From an uncultured Lachnospiraceae bacterium (GTDB lineage Bacteria > Bacillota > Clostridia > Lachnospirales > Lachnospiraceae): DNA of 34,964 nt. Below the pieces are notes generated by a model, which was given only the letters and a program-made list of their open reading frames with translations, made no database searches and was not told where the DNA came from. Of the stretch, positions 15,897 to 23,332 are shown in pieces. The translations under genes and the position numbers were made by a program. Positions within the stretch are counted from its first letter, which is position 1. The number at the start of each line of letters is the position of its first letter. Where the stretch lies: positions 1-34,964 of the forward strand of contig CATNCF010000031.1 in assembly GCA_950097145.1 (NCBI GenBank), in the 5' to 3' direction.

Positions 15897-17087
15897 TTAG
15901 AAATCTATTTCTTCGTCATAGAAGCATGCTTTTAACAGCTTTTCCATTTCTTCTGGGGTAGGAATTCTGGGGTTTGAACCAGTACATGCGTCAGAAATCG
16001 CCAGTTTTGCAACCTCAGAAAGCTTATCCATAAATTCTTTCTCATCAATGATGCCGCCTTCGTAGTCTTTGATACAGGAAGGAATTTCAAGAGAAGCATT
16101 CATGGATTTTAATTCAGCAATCAGAGCATCTGTCAAATCTTCATCGGTGCCTCCTTTTAAACCGATAAAAGAAGCGATTTCAGCATAACGCGAAGCAGCT
16201 TCTGCATTTTTGGCATTGTATTTGATAACCTTGGGAAGATACATAGCATTTGCACATCCATGTACAATATGGCCTCCGCTGTAAGCAGCTCCAGTCTTAT
16301 GAGCCATTGAGTGGACGATTCCAAGCAGTGCGTTGGAGAATGCCATGCCTGCCAGACATTGTGCATTGTGCATACGGTCGCGGGATTCCATATCCCCATC
16401 AAAGGAAGCTTTTAAATCGCGGTGGATCATCTTGATCGCGTGGAGCGCCAAAGGATCTGTATAGTCACAATGAAGTGTGGATACATAAGCCTCAATGGCA
16501 TGGGTCATGGCATCCATTCCAGTGTGAGCGGTGAGCTTCTTAGGCATTGTCTCTGCAAGATCCGGATCTACAATAGCAACGTCTGGTGTGATATTAAAGT
16601 CTGCAAGAGGGTATTTAATGCCTTTGGCATAATCTGTAATAACGGAAAATGCAGTAACCTCTGTAGCAGTACCGGAAGTTGAAGGGATGGCACAGAATTT
16701 TGCCTTAGTCCTCAGTGTGGGGAAATTGAATGGAGTGATCAAATCTTCAAAAGTTGTCTCAGGATATTCGTAAAACGCCCACATTGCCTTAGCAGCGTCA
16801 ATTGGAGAACCGCCGCCCATGGAGATAACCCAGTCGGGCTCAAATTCACGCATTTTCTCAGCGCCTTTCATTACAGTTTCCACACTTGGATCAGGTTCTA
16901 CATTTTCAAACAGTGCAACTTCCATACCGGCTTCTTCCAGATAGCCTACTGCGCGGTCAAGAAAACCGAACCGCCGCATAGAACCGCCGCCTACTACGAT
17001 GATAGCTTTCTTTCCAGTCAGATTTTTCAGTTCTTCCAAAGAACCCTTTCCATGATATAAATCTCTTGGTAGTGTAAAACGTGCCAT
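15897..17087 (-). CDS. iron-containing alcohol dehydrogenase
   Basis: This 396-residue group III alcohol dehydrogenase would reduce an aldehyde to an alcohol with NAD(P)H, typically in fermentation. The nucleotide site GGGSPIDAAKAMW starts at residue 91. The four iron ligands appear with exact family spacing: Asp192 and His196 in GMDAMTHAIEAY, His259 in GIVHSMAHK, and His273 in GGHIVHG. The cofactor-binding STSGTATEVTAF is at 136-147. A TTG at 17102 would add five residues, but GAGGAGG lies just before the ATG at 17087, which decides the start. It is a single-gene transcript with its own promoter at 17187-17215. The aldehyde substrate is not predictable; ethanol or butanol-type dehydrogenases are the usual annotation. 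Confidence 0.9.
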   Translation of the reverse strand: MARFTLPRDLYHGKGSLEELKNLTGKKAIIVVGGGSMRRFGFLDRAVGYLEEAGMEVALFENVEPDPSVETVMKGAEKMREFEPDWVISMGGGSPIDAAKAMWAFYEYPETTFEDLITPFNFPTLRTKAKFCAIPSTSGTATEVTAFSVITDYAKGIKYPLADFNITPDVAIVDPDLAETMPKKLTAHTGMDAMTHAIEAYVSTLHCDYTDPLALHAIKMIHRDLKASFDGDMESRDRMHNAQCLAGMAFSNALLGIVHSMAHKTGAAYSGGHIVHGCANAMYLPKVIKYNAKNAEAASRYAEIASFIGLKGGTDEDLTDALIAELKSMNASLEIPSCIKDYEGGIIDEKEFMDKLSEVAKLAISDACTGSNPRIPTPEEMEKLLKACFYDEEIDF

Positions 17088-17186
17088 AAAGAACCTCCTC
17101 AAAAGTAATATTTATTTTTTATAATAAAATTAGAAAATTTTAAGTATCTTTGTCATGATATTCTTGCCGAAGATAACTTTAATGAA

Positions 17187-17215
17187 ATACTATCATCAAA
17201 GTGCATAAAAGTCAA
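17187..17215 (-). promoter_or_regulatory. promoter of the iron alcohol dehydrogenase
   Basis: On the minus strand TTGACT (17215-17210) and TAGTAT (17192-17187) are 17 bases apart, which gives a leader of roughly 90 bases before the ATG. The -35 box is near consensus, the -10 box weaker. Confidence 0.5.
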
Positions 17216-17299
17216 TTGGAAACAAAGATATTTTTGAAAGAGTTCACCAAAAGAATTCTGACGCTTTTTTAATATTTTCTTAAGTTAGAAAAAAATTCA

Positions 17300-17328
17300 T
17301 TGTTTCTCAGTATTCCATATGCTATAAT
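17300..17328 (+). promoter_or_regulatory. extended -10 promoter of the PAP2-like gene
   Basis: A perfect TATAAT at 17323-17328 is preceded by TG in the extended -10 position (TGCTATAAT), with TTGTTT at 17300-17305 as a weak -35 box and a 17-base spacer. Confidence 0.5.
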
Positions 17329-17391
17329 GCACCTTGTTAATGTGTATAATATAGTTGAAAGTTAAATTATCAACAGAAGGTGATTGGTCAT

Positions 17392-18075
17392 ATGAAAGAA
17401 AAATTAAAAGAGTTTTTATATCGTTATCGTCATGGATGGATCTTGTCATATTTTCTTATATATATTCTATGGTTCACTTATCTTGAGCAGACGGTAACCA
17501 GGCGCTTTCATGTGATTCATATGGCGGTGGATGATTATATTCCATTTATTGAGATATTTATTATTCCATATCTGATGTGGTTTGGATATGTGGCTCTTGC
17601 AGTTGCCTGGTTTTTCTTTACAAATGCCCAGGATTATTATAAGCTGTGTATTTTTCTATTTGTGGGAATGACAATATTTTTGGTGATTTCCACAGTATAT
17701 CCCCATGGGCATTATCTGCGTCCAAGGGTTTTTGAACGGGATAATATTTTTATTTCAATGGTGAAGGGATTATATATGGTAGATACGCCTACTAATTTAT
17801 TTCCCAGCATTCATGTGTATAACTCCATTGGTGTTCATCTGGCAGTACTGCACAGTAATCAGCTTAAGGAGAAAAAGTGGATTTGGAGAGGTTCTTTTTT
17901 ACTGATGAGTTTAATTATCGCTTCTACTATGTTTTTAAAGCAGCATTCTGTGTTTGATGTGATTACCGGTTGTATTGCTGCAGTTGTAATGTATACCTTT
18001 GTGTATGCAAAAGAGTGGCAATTTGGCAGAAAACGCATTTATGGAAGAAGAGAAGAAGTACCTGGAATCAGATAA
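17392..18075 (+). CDS. PAP2-superfamily membrane protein (phosphatase or phosphotransferase-like)
   Basis: This 227-residue integral membrane protein has about six hydrophobic segments, at roughly 17-32, 52-76, 84-103, 140-155, 166-183 and 187-205. Two PAP2 signatures are visible: FPSIHVYNS (motif 2, His141) and KQHSVFDVITG (motif 3, His185 and Asp189). The first signature is degenerate, LRPRVF without the usual upstream lysine. This pattern resembles the PAP2_3/Aur1-like branch, which transfers or removes phosphate head groups on lipids. The start at 17392 has AGAAGG 11 bases upstream; a GTG at 17380 overlaps that site. The gene stands alone and is followed by a weak AT-rich inverted repeat (18075-18083 with 18095-18102). 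Confidence 0.75.
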   Translation: MKEKLKEFLYRYRHGWILSYFLIYILWFTYLEQTVTRRFHVIHMAVDDYIPFIEIFIIPYLMWFGYVALAVAWFFFTNAQDYYKLCIFLFVGMTIFLVISTVYPHGHYLRPRVFERDNIFISMVKGLYMVDTPTNLFPSIHVYNSIGVHLAVLHSNQLKEKKWIWRGSFLLMSLIIASTMFLKQHSVFDVITGCIAAVVMYTFVYAKEWQFGRKRIYGRREEVPGIR

Positions 18076-18135
18076 AAAATATTTATAAAAAAAGAATATT
18101 TTATTGGCTCATAATGGATCAGGAGGATGTTCGTT

Positions 18136-18255
18136 ATGGGCTTTTTTATCTCAAATAATTATTTTAAAATTTGTAATTTGTCAAAGTGTAAAGCTATTGA
18201 AAATCCAATACACTGTACACTTTGTTATATATGGTTAATTGTGACCCAATTGTAA
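18136..18255 (+). CDS. possible 39-residue cysteine-containing small protein
   Basis: A 40-codon frame begins with ATG nine bases after a perfect AGGAGG (18121-18126) and ends at TAA four bases from the convergent coiled-coil gene. The predicted peptide has four cysteines: Cys13 and Cys18 in CNLSKC, Cys27 and Cys30 in CTLC, then a hydrophobic tail CYIWLIVTQL. The pattern could bind metal or form disulfides. I do not recognise it. The ideal ribosome site is the main support; codon content is AT-rich and such frames also arise by chance. Part of the frame overlaps a 9-bp inverted repeat (18182-18190 with 18216-18224). Confidence 0.3.
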   Translation: MGFFISNNYFKICNLSKCKAIENPIHCTLCYIWLIVTQL

Positions 18256-18258
18256 TTG

Positions 18259-18690
18259 TTATAGAGATAATAATTCGTGTTGTTTCAGGGTCTCCACGAT
18301 TGTCTCCATTTCATCGTTCAGTTTATGAATATCTCGTCTGATATCCCGTTCTGCTATATTTACATCCAGTTTCAAGTCATCCAGTTTCTTTGATGTCAGG
18401 TTTTGCTTCATTGCTGTTATGTCCAGCCTGTCATCTATTTTGTCCAGCCTGTCATCTATGCCGCCCAGCCTGTCGTCTATGCTGCCCAGCCTGTCATCTA
18501 TGCCGCCCAGCCTGTCGTCTATGCTGCCCAGCCTGTCGTCTATGCTGCCCAGCCTGTCGTCTATGCTGCCCAGCCTGTCATCTATGTTGTCCAATCTGCC
18601 TTCTAACTTGTCCAGTCTATGATGGATAGGCGTTAGTTTGTTATCAAGCAATTGGCTGATTGCATATAAATCATCGTTTGTCAGTGCCAT
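18259..18690 (-). CDS. heptad-repeat coiled-coil protein
   Basis: This 143-residue protein has a short N-terminal segment MALTNDDLYAISQLLDNKL that I associate with small coiled-coil proteins of Lachnospiraceae. It is followed by a run of nearly identical seven-residue units of the type IDDRLGS or IDDRLGG, about residues 29-89, and a helical C-terminal part (LDDLKLDVNIAERDIRRDI). The seven-residue period with Ile and Leu at a and d positions predicts a long parallel coiled coil. GGGAG lies nine bases before the ATG. There is no membrane segment or signal peptide, and no enzymatic motif. The function is unknown. It converges on the small frame at 18136-18255. The repeat is exact at the DNA level (21 bp), so the number of units is likely to vary between strains without shifting the frame. 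Confidence 0.75.
   Translation of the reverse strand: MALTNDDLYAISQLLDNKLTPIHHRLDKLEGRLDNIDDRLGSIDDRLGSIDDRLGSIDDRLGGIDDRLGSIDDRLGGIDDRLDKIDDRLDITAMKQNLTSKKLDDLKLDVNIAERDIRRDIHKLNDEMETIVETLKQHELLSL
18424..18612 (-). repeat. 21-bp in-frame tandem repeat (minisatellite)
   Basis: Eight near-identical 21-base units run from 18424 to 18591, and a ninth degraded unit runs to 18612. Two unit types alternate by a few bases (CATCTATGCCG or CGTCTATGCTG inside). Each unit encodes one heptad of the coiled-coil protein. There are no spacers, so it is not a CRISPR array. Confidence 0.95.
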
Positions 18691-19001
18691 TTTGTCACGC
18701 TCCCTTCGAGGATATTTTGCAGGTAGTTAAATAGAAATATATCATATTAAGAGTGTAAAGTCTATTGAATTTTCAAGGAGGGGAATTGTCTTGGAGCTTA
18801 AATTGGAGAACAAAAGCAAAGGCTCATCATGATTCGTTCATAATCTGAACCTGTGAACAGTATACAAAAACCGATATAACAATATAGATTGAATAGTGAA
18901 ATATTGCAGTTTATTGTAAAAAATGATATGATTAACATGAACAATATAAGATAGAATTTGTAAAAAAGAAATTGATAAAAGAAACATCTTTAAATAAAAA
19001 A
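18691..19001. other. gene-free stretch between coiled-coil gene and tRNA
   Basis: No convincing gene is present. The segment carries the promoter region of the minus-strand coiled-coil gene and a short motif AGTGTAAAGTCTATTGAA at 18752-18769 that nearly repeats the one at 18185-18201 on the far side of that gene. AAGGAGGGG at 18775-18783 precedes a TTG-started frame of only 13 codons (18791-18832), which I do not count as a gene. A T-run on the minus strand just past 19002 ends the tRNA transcript. Confidence 0.5.
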
Positions 19002-19076
19002 TCGGGGTAACAGGATTCGAACCTGCGACCTCACGGCCCCCAGCCGTGCGCTCTAGCCAAGCTGAGCCATACCCCG
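19002..19076 (-). tRNA. tRNA-Pro (anticodon GGG)
   Basis: The minus strand folds as a full cloverleaf of 75 bases. The acceptor stem CGGGGTA pairs with TACCCCG, followed by discriminator A. The D arm is GCTC/GAGC. The anticodon stem CACGG/CCGTG encloses loop CTGGGGG with anticodon GGG and G37. The T arm GCAGG/CCTGT encloses TTCGAAT. The 3' CCA is not encoded, and six T follow directly as terminator. GGG reads CCC and CCU proline codons. A consensus promoter lies just upstream at 19088-19116. Confidence 0.97.
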
Positions 19077-19087
19077 AAACAAGAAGT

Positions 19088-19116
19088 ATTCTAGCACAGG
19101 ATTCGAAAAATGTCAA
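19088..19116 (-). promoter_or_regulatory. promoter of tRNA-Pro
   Basis: On the minus strand a perfect TTGACA (19116-19111) and TAGAAT (19093-19088) are separated by 17 bases, about 11 bases upstream of the mature tRNA 5' end. Confidence 0.8.
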
Positions 19117-19144
19117 CTGTAAAATTTTGATATATAGAAATTAT

Positions 19145-19172
19145 TTGACATTATGTGAAATAGAATTATAAT
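19145..19172 (+). promoter_or_regulatory. consensus sigma-A promoter of the L,D-transpeptidase gene
   Basis: Perfect TTGACA (19145-19150) and perfect TATAAT (19167-19172) are 16 bases apart, 38 bases before the ATG. It is back to back with the tRNA-Pro promoter, 28 bases away. Confidence 0.85.
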
Positions 19173-19210
19173 GAAAAAGAACTACAGAAAAAGAAGGGTA
19201 GAAAAGTAAT

Positions 19211-20785
19211 ATGGATACGGCAAAAAAAGTAAAGATAAAGAGCCTGGGAGTATGGTTTCTTATGGGGAGTCTTCTGGTAATTTTTTTAATATATTTTGGA
19301 ATAACAGTTTTTTATAGCTGTCATTTCCTTCCGGGCACTACAATTAACGGGGTGGACGTATCAGGGAAAGATGTAGAGGAAGTGGAACGGCAGATTGCAC
19401 AGGAAGTGAGCAGCTATGAAATTAAGATTCAGGCCAGGGAAGGCAGGACAGAAATAATAAAGGGAAAAGATATTGTATTACAGCCAATATTTGACGGGAC
19501 CATACAAAGGGAATTAAGAGACCAGAATTGTTTCGCCTGGCCGACAGGTATGGTTCGAGACAGCAAGATCGAAATGGAGACGATGGTATATTATGACAAA
19601 CAGGCTTTGAAACATGAAGTGAAGAAGATGGATATTCTGGATAAGAGTAAGATGAAGAAGCCGCAAAACGCCACAATCTCTGAATATACCAAAGAAGATG
19701 GATTTAAAATTATCCCGGAAAAGGATGGAACTACCGTTAAGGTGGAGAAGTTTATGGACGTGCTCAGAAGGGCAATTCTTAAACTTCAGGATACAGTTTC
19801 TCTTGAAGAAGAGGGGTGCTATACGAAAGCAAAACGGACTGGCAGTTCCAAGAAGCTGAAGAAACTTGTGAAAGCTATGAATAAGTATGCGGGGGCAAGT
19901 ATTACATATCAATTTGGTGATCAGGAGGTAGTCTTGGACGGGGAAACCATCAGCCAGTGGCTTTCTGCTGATGAAGAAGGAAATGTGCAGTTATCTCTGG
20001 AAGAGGTTGCAGCTTATGTAGGGAAGCTGGCAGAGACTTGGGACACAGCAGGAAAACCCAAGAAGCTTCAGACCTCTTATCAGGTGGAAGTTACAGTAAA
20101 CGGAGGGGATTATGGCTGGCGGATTGACCAGGAAAAGGAGACAGAGGTTCTTGCACAGCTTATCAATGAAGGGGCTGCGGCGGCCAGGGAACCAGAGTAT
20201 AGCAAGCTTGCAAACAGCCGTGCTGGAAATGATTATGGAAATACATATGTGGAAGTAAATCTGGGAGTACAGCATTTGTTTTATTATAAAAATGGGGAGC
20301 TGGTTTTGGAGACAGATTTTGTATCTGGAAATGCTGCGAAAAATTGGAATACACCAGAAGGAGCTTTCGGATTATATTATAAAGAACGCAACCGGACTCT
20401 TAGAGGACAAGGGTATGCAAGTCCCGTATCGTTTTGGATGCCTTTTAACGGAGGGGTGGGATTTCATGATGCCACGTGGCGCAGCAGTTTTGGAGGCAGC
20501 CGCTATAAGAATAATGGTTCCCACGGCTGTGTAAATCTTCCGTATAGTGCGGCAAAAACACTATATAACAATATTGAGGCAGGATGTGCAATATTGGTAT
20601 ACGATATGCCGGAAGCAGAGATTGCTGCGGCACAGGCCAAGATACAGGCAGAAAATTCACAAAAGGATTCAGACATACAGGAAGAAAACCCGCAGCCAGG
20701 GACAGGCGTGCAGGCAGAGGCACGGATAGAAGCACAGACAACGAATCCTGCTGTCGGGCAGCCCCCGGCAGCCGAGGTGAGGTGA
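19211..20785 (+). CDS. L,D-transpeptidase (YkuD) with N-terminal anchor and PG-binding domains
   Basis: This 524-residue enzyme makes or edits 3-3 peptide cross-links in peptidoglycan. It is a type II membrane protein: short basic cytoplasmic end, one transmembrane helix at about 13-35, and the rest outside. Residues 40-330 form putative peptidoglycan-binding domains starting with GTTINGVDVSGKDVEEV, typical of PG_binding_4. The YkuD catalytic domain spans about 345-466, with GVGFHDATW (His419) and the signature GSHGCVNLP (His438, Cys440). A charged, Q/A/P-rich disordered tail follows from 470 to the end. AGAAGGG lies upstream of the ATG. It has its own promoter, and a GH53-like gene follows after 83 bases with no visible terminator between. 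Confidence 0.9.
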   Translation: MDTAKKVKIKSLGVWFLMGSLLVIFLIYFGITVFYSCHFLPGTTINGVDVSGKDVEEVERQIAQEVSSYEIKIQAREGRTEIIKGKDIVLQPIFDGTIQRELRDQNCFAWPTGMVRDSKIEMETMVYYDKQALKHEVKKMDILDKSKMKKPQNATISEYTKEDGFKIIPEKDGTTVKVEKFMDVLRRAILKLQDTVSLEEEGCYTKAKRTGSSKKLKKLVKAMNKYAGASITYQFGDQEVVLDGETISQWLSADEEGNVQLSLEEVAAYVGKLAETWDTAGKPKKLQTSYQVEVTVNGGDYGWRIDQEKETEVLAQLINEGAAAAREPEYSKLANSRAGNDYGNTYVEVNLGVQHLFYYKNGELVLETDFVSGNAAKNWNTPEGAFGLYYKERNRTLRGQGYASPVSFWMPFNGGVGFHDATWRSSFGGSRYKNNGSHGCVNLPYSAAKTLYNNIEAGCAILVYDMPEAEIAAAQAKIQAENSQKDSDIQEENPQPGTGVQAEARIEAQTTNPAVGQPPAAEVR

Positions 20786-20868
20786 AAGAATGGGATAGGC
20801 AAATGATAAGATGACAATTTCAGATTTCGTATGTATCATGCAGATTGTTAGAAGAAAGGTAGAAGGTT

Positions 20869-22002
20869 ATGGGAAAGATTTCAGAGAAATTCAAATTTAT
20901 CAAAGGAATGGATGTTTCAACACTTTTGGAGTTAGAAAAACTGGGAGCCAGATTTCAGGATGCGGATGGGGATGAGCGGGATGTATTGTCTATCTTGCAG
21001 GAATACGGAACCAATGCAGTAAGGCTGCGTCTGTGGAATCATCCATATTCCCAAGAAGGAGAGCCTTATGGAGGCGGAACTAATGATATGGAGTCTGCCA
21101 TTGCACTGGCAAAACGGGTGCGTGAACGGGGCATGTATATCCTGTTGGATTTACAATACAGTGATTTCTGGGCAGATTCCAGCAGACAGATCAAACCTAA
21201 GGCATGGGCAGATTTTACTGGAAGGCGGCTGGAATATGCTGTGTATGATCATACACTTGCAGTGCTGCGCAATTTCCGGACAGAAGGAGTACTCCCGGAT
21301 ATGGTTCAGGTTGGGAATGGACTTGATAATGGTTTGCTGTGGCCGGATGGAAAACGTCCCAACTATGAAAATATTGCCTGGTTTGTCAACGCAGGAATCC
21401 GGGGCGTCCGCGCGGTAGATCAGAATACTCCTGTTATGATTCATTTGGAGAATGGAGGAAACAATAAACTGTGCAGGGAGTGGTTTGAGAATTATTTTGA
21501 AAATGACTGGGAAGATTTTGATATGATTGGGCTGTCGTACGATCCAGTGCGCCATGGTTCCATGAGAAATCTGGAGCAAAATATGAAAGATCTGGCGGAG
21601 CGTTATGGCAAGGAATTGCTTGTGGCGGAGGTTTCTATGGGATATACTATGGAGGATTATGCCAAGTATGAAGAGCTTGAGCCGGGTGAGAGAAAAGGAA
21701 TGGAAATTAAGAAGAATATGGTGAAAAAGATGGATTATCCCATAACAAAGCAGGGACAGGCAGATTTCATGGTAGATTTGATGAAATGTATTTCCAGAAT
21801 ACCCAAAGGCCTTGGAAGGGGATTTTTCTACTGGGAGCCAGCATGGATCCCAGTGCCTGGAAGCGGCTGGGCAACGAAGGCTTCCCTGAAATATATGAAA
21901 GATCCAGGTCCATGCGGCAATAAATGGGCAAATCAGGCGTTGTTTGATTATGAGGGAAGGCCGTTGCCTGCGCTGGATGTGATTAAGAAATTTAAGGTCT
22001 GA
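20869..22002 (+). CDS. GH53-like (arabinogalactan endo-galactanase family) protein lacking the acid/base glutamate
   Basis: The 377-residue protein follows the GH53 fold throughout: FIKGMDVSTLLELE, VRLRLWNHPY, YGGGTND, MVQVGN, IHLENGGNN, and the C-terminal FFYWEPAWIPVPGSGW and NQALFDYEGRPLPAL. GH53 enzymes cut beta-1,4-galactan. Key residues differ here. The acid/base Glu expected after Asn150 in VQVGNE is Gly151 (codon GGA at 21319-21321). The usual DFHYSD motif reads DLQYSD (94-99). The usual SYYPYWHG motif reads SYDPVRHG (223-230). The nucleophile position is kept as Glu254 in LVAEVSMGY. There is no signal peptide, so it is cytoplasmic, unlike typical secreted galactanases. It may be inactive, use another mechanism, or bind a sugar. 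AAGG lies before the ATG, and a strong terminator follows. Confidence 0.8.
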   Translation: MGKISEKFKFIKGMDVSTLLELEKLGARFQDADGDERDVLSILQEYGTNAVRLRLWNHPYSQEGEPYGGGTNDMESAIALAKRVRERGMYILLDLQYSDFWADSSRQIKPKAWADFTGRRLEYAVYDHTLAVLRNFRTEGVLPDMVQVGNGLDNGLLWPDGKRPNYENIAWFVNAGIRGVRAVDQNTPVMIHLENGGNNKLCREWFENYFENDWEDFDMIGLSYDPVRHGSMRNLEQNMKDLAERYGKELLVAEVSMGYTMEDYAKYEELEPGERKGMEIKKNMVKKMDYPITKQGQADFMVDLMKCISRIPKGLGRGFFYWEPAWIPVPGSGWATKASLKYMKDPGPCGNKWANQALFDYEGRPLPALDVIKKFKV

Positions 22003-22013
22003 CAGAGGCATGT

Positions 22014-22051
22014 AAAAAAGAGCGTACATGAAATGTACCTCTTTTTTTTTT
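22014..22051 (+). terminator. intrinsic terminator after the GH53-like gene
   Basis: The hairpin AAAAGAG-(C bulge)-GTACAT / ATGTAC-CTCTTTT with a GAA loop (arms about 22014-22029 and 22033-22046) runs into nine or more T. Confidence 0.9.
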
Positions 22052-22061
22052 CGTCCATTCG

Positions 22062-22070
22062 TGATAGAAT
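22062..22070 (+). promoter_or_regulatory. possible extended -10 promoter for the aminotransferase operon
   Basis: TGATAGAAT (22062-22070) has TG in the extended -10 position before TAGAAT. No -35 box is present because the terminator T-run occupies that place. It lies about 40 bases before the start codon. Confidence 0.3.
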
Positions 22071-22110
22071 GGAAAAGAATTTTGAAAATTGACAGAAAGA
22101 GGATGATAAA

Positions 22111-23310
22111 ATGATTTCAAAAAAAATGCAGGAGGCAGTGGCAAACAGCTCGGCAATCCGTGCGATGTTTCTGGAGGGTAAAGAACTGGCGGCCAAAGTG
22201 GGAGCTGAGAATGTATATGATTTCAGTCTGGGAAATCCTATGACGCCTGTTCCGGCAGAATACAACCAGGCGATTATAGATGCAGTGCAAAATGAGGATT
22301 CTCTGGAGCTTCATGGGTATATGGACAATGCAGGTTATCCAGAAACCAGACAGGCAGTTGCAGATAATTTAAATAAAAGGTTCGGTACGGAATTTGAAGG
22401 GAAACATATCGTGATGACAGTGGGCGCAGCAGGCGCGCTGAACATAGTATTTAAGACGATTTTGGATCCGGGGGATGAGGTGCTTGCCCTGGCTCCCTAT
22501 TTCGGGGAATACCGGGGATATGTGGCAAACCACCAGGGAATTTTAAAGGAGGTAACACCCGATACATCTGCATTCCAGCCGGATTTTGAAGACTTTGAGG
22601 GTAAAATAACAGAGAAGACCCGTGCAGTAATTATCAATAACCCAGTGAATCCCACAGGGGTCATATACTCAGAAGAAACCATCCGGAACATGGCGGCTAT
22701 TCTGCAGAAAAAGCAGAAAGAATATGGACGAGAAATTTTTATGGTATCCGATGAACCTTACCGTGAGCTGGTCTATAATGGGAATAAGGTTCCATTTTTA
22801 ACAAAATATTATGATAATACTTTTGTGACTTATTCTTTCAGCAAGTCTCTCTCCATACCGGGTGAGAGAATTGGATATGTAGCCGTTTGTCCGAAGATGG
22901 CAGATTGTGAACAGGTTTGCAGCGGTCTGTCTGTGGCCAACCGTATGCTGGGCTTCGTAAATGCTCCCTCACTGATGCAGAAAGCATTGGTAAAAGCCAT
23001 TGATTCGACCACAGACGTGGCATATTACGACAGGAACCGGAGGCTGATTTATGATAAATTGACAGAACTTGGTTTTCAGTGTATCGAACCCCAGGGTGCA
23101 TTCTACCTGTTTATCAAATCTCCAGATGCAGAAGAGAAAAAATTTGTGGAAAAGGCTAAGAAGTTCCATATCCTTTTGGTAGGGGGGACAACCTTTGCAT
23201 GTCCAGGTTATGTGCGCCTGGCTTATTGCGTCTCATATGAAATGATCGAACGTTCTCTGCCTGCCTTTGAGAAGCTGGCAGAATCGTACGGACTGACAGG
23301 GCAGAATTAA
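22111..23310 (+). CDS. PLP-dependent aminotransferase (aspartate aminotransferase-like, fold type I)
   Basis: The 399-residue cytosolic enzyme has the class I/II pattern: FSLGNPMTPVP near the N-terminus, the NNPVNPTG motif at 176-183, SDEPYREL at 213-220, and the Schiff-base lysine Lys245 in YSFSKSLSIPGERIGY. The C-terminal carboxylate arginine lies in GYVRLAYCVS. It resembles the Firmicutes group usually labelled pyridoxal phosphate-dependent aminotransferase; the amino acid handled is not known. AGAGG lies upstream of the ATG. It heads a run with a hisC-type gene 22 bases downstream, then DUF368 and DUF1294 genes. Placing two aminotransferases together may reflect amino acid biosynthesis, but none of the other histidine genes is here. 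Confidence 0.87.
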   Translation: MISKKMQEAVANSSAIRAMFLEGKELAAKVGAENVYDFSLGNPMTPVPAEYNQAIIDAVQNEDSLELHGYMDNAGYPETRQAVADNLNKRFGTEFEGKHIVMTVGAAGALNIVFKTILDPGDEVLALAPYFGEYRGYVANHQGILKEVTPDTSAFQPDFEDFEGKITEKTRAVIINNPVNPTGVIYSEETIRNMAAILQKKQKEYGREIFMVSDEPYRELVYNGNKVPFLTKYYDNTFVTYSFSKSLSIPGERIGYVAVCPKMADCEQVCSGLSVANRMLGFVNAPSLMQKALVKAIDSTTDVAYYDRNRRLIYDKLTELGFQCIEPQGAFYLFIKSPDAEEKKFVEKAKKFHILLVGGTTFACPGYVRLAYCVSYEMIERSLPAFEKLAESYGLTGQN

Positions 23311-23332
23311 AAGGACAGCCAGGAGGGACAAT

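Larger units (their letters stand above)
17088..17391. other. AT-rich divergent intergenic region, promoters only
   Basis: This stretch holds no coding signal. It contains the minus-strand promoter of the alcohol dehydrogenase at 17187-17215 and the plus-strand promoter of the PAP2-like gene at 17300-17328. A second TATAAT is at 17345-17350. No full Rex-type (TTGTTAA with matching right half) operator was seen, only a left half near 17334. Confidence 0.6.

Noticed and set aside
17334..17345. Rex operator for the alcohol dehydrogenase
   Set aside because: Only the left half TTGTTAA is present, and it lies nearer the PAP2-like gene than the dehydrogenase.
18156..18184. Minus-strand promoter TTGACA with TAATTA 17 bases on
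   Set aside because: No gene or terminator follows in that direction; it could mark an antisense RNA to the PAP2-like gene end but nothing else supports it.
18424..18612. CRISPR-like array
   Set aside because: Units are contiguous with no unique spacers, and they encode heptads in frame.
18390..18629. Three plus-strand frames with Cys/Pro, Val/Tyr and Ser/Leu repeats
   Set aside because: They are antisense readings of the 21-bp tandem repeat; a repeat unit divisible by three stays open in all frames.
18791..18832. TTG-started 13-codon frame after AAGGAGGGG
   Set aside because: Too short and without an ATG; it may be a remnant but cannot be supported.
18838..19116. Minus-strand frame of 92 codons
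   Set aside because: It runs through the tRNA-Pro gene and its promoter, so it is a chance frame.
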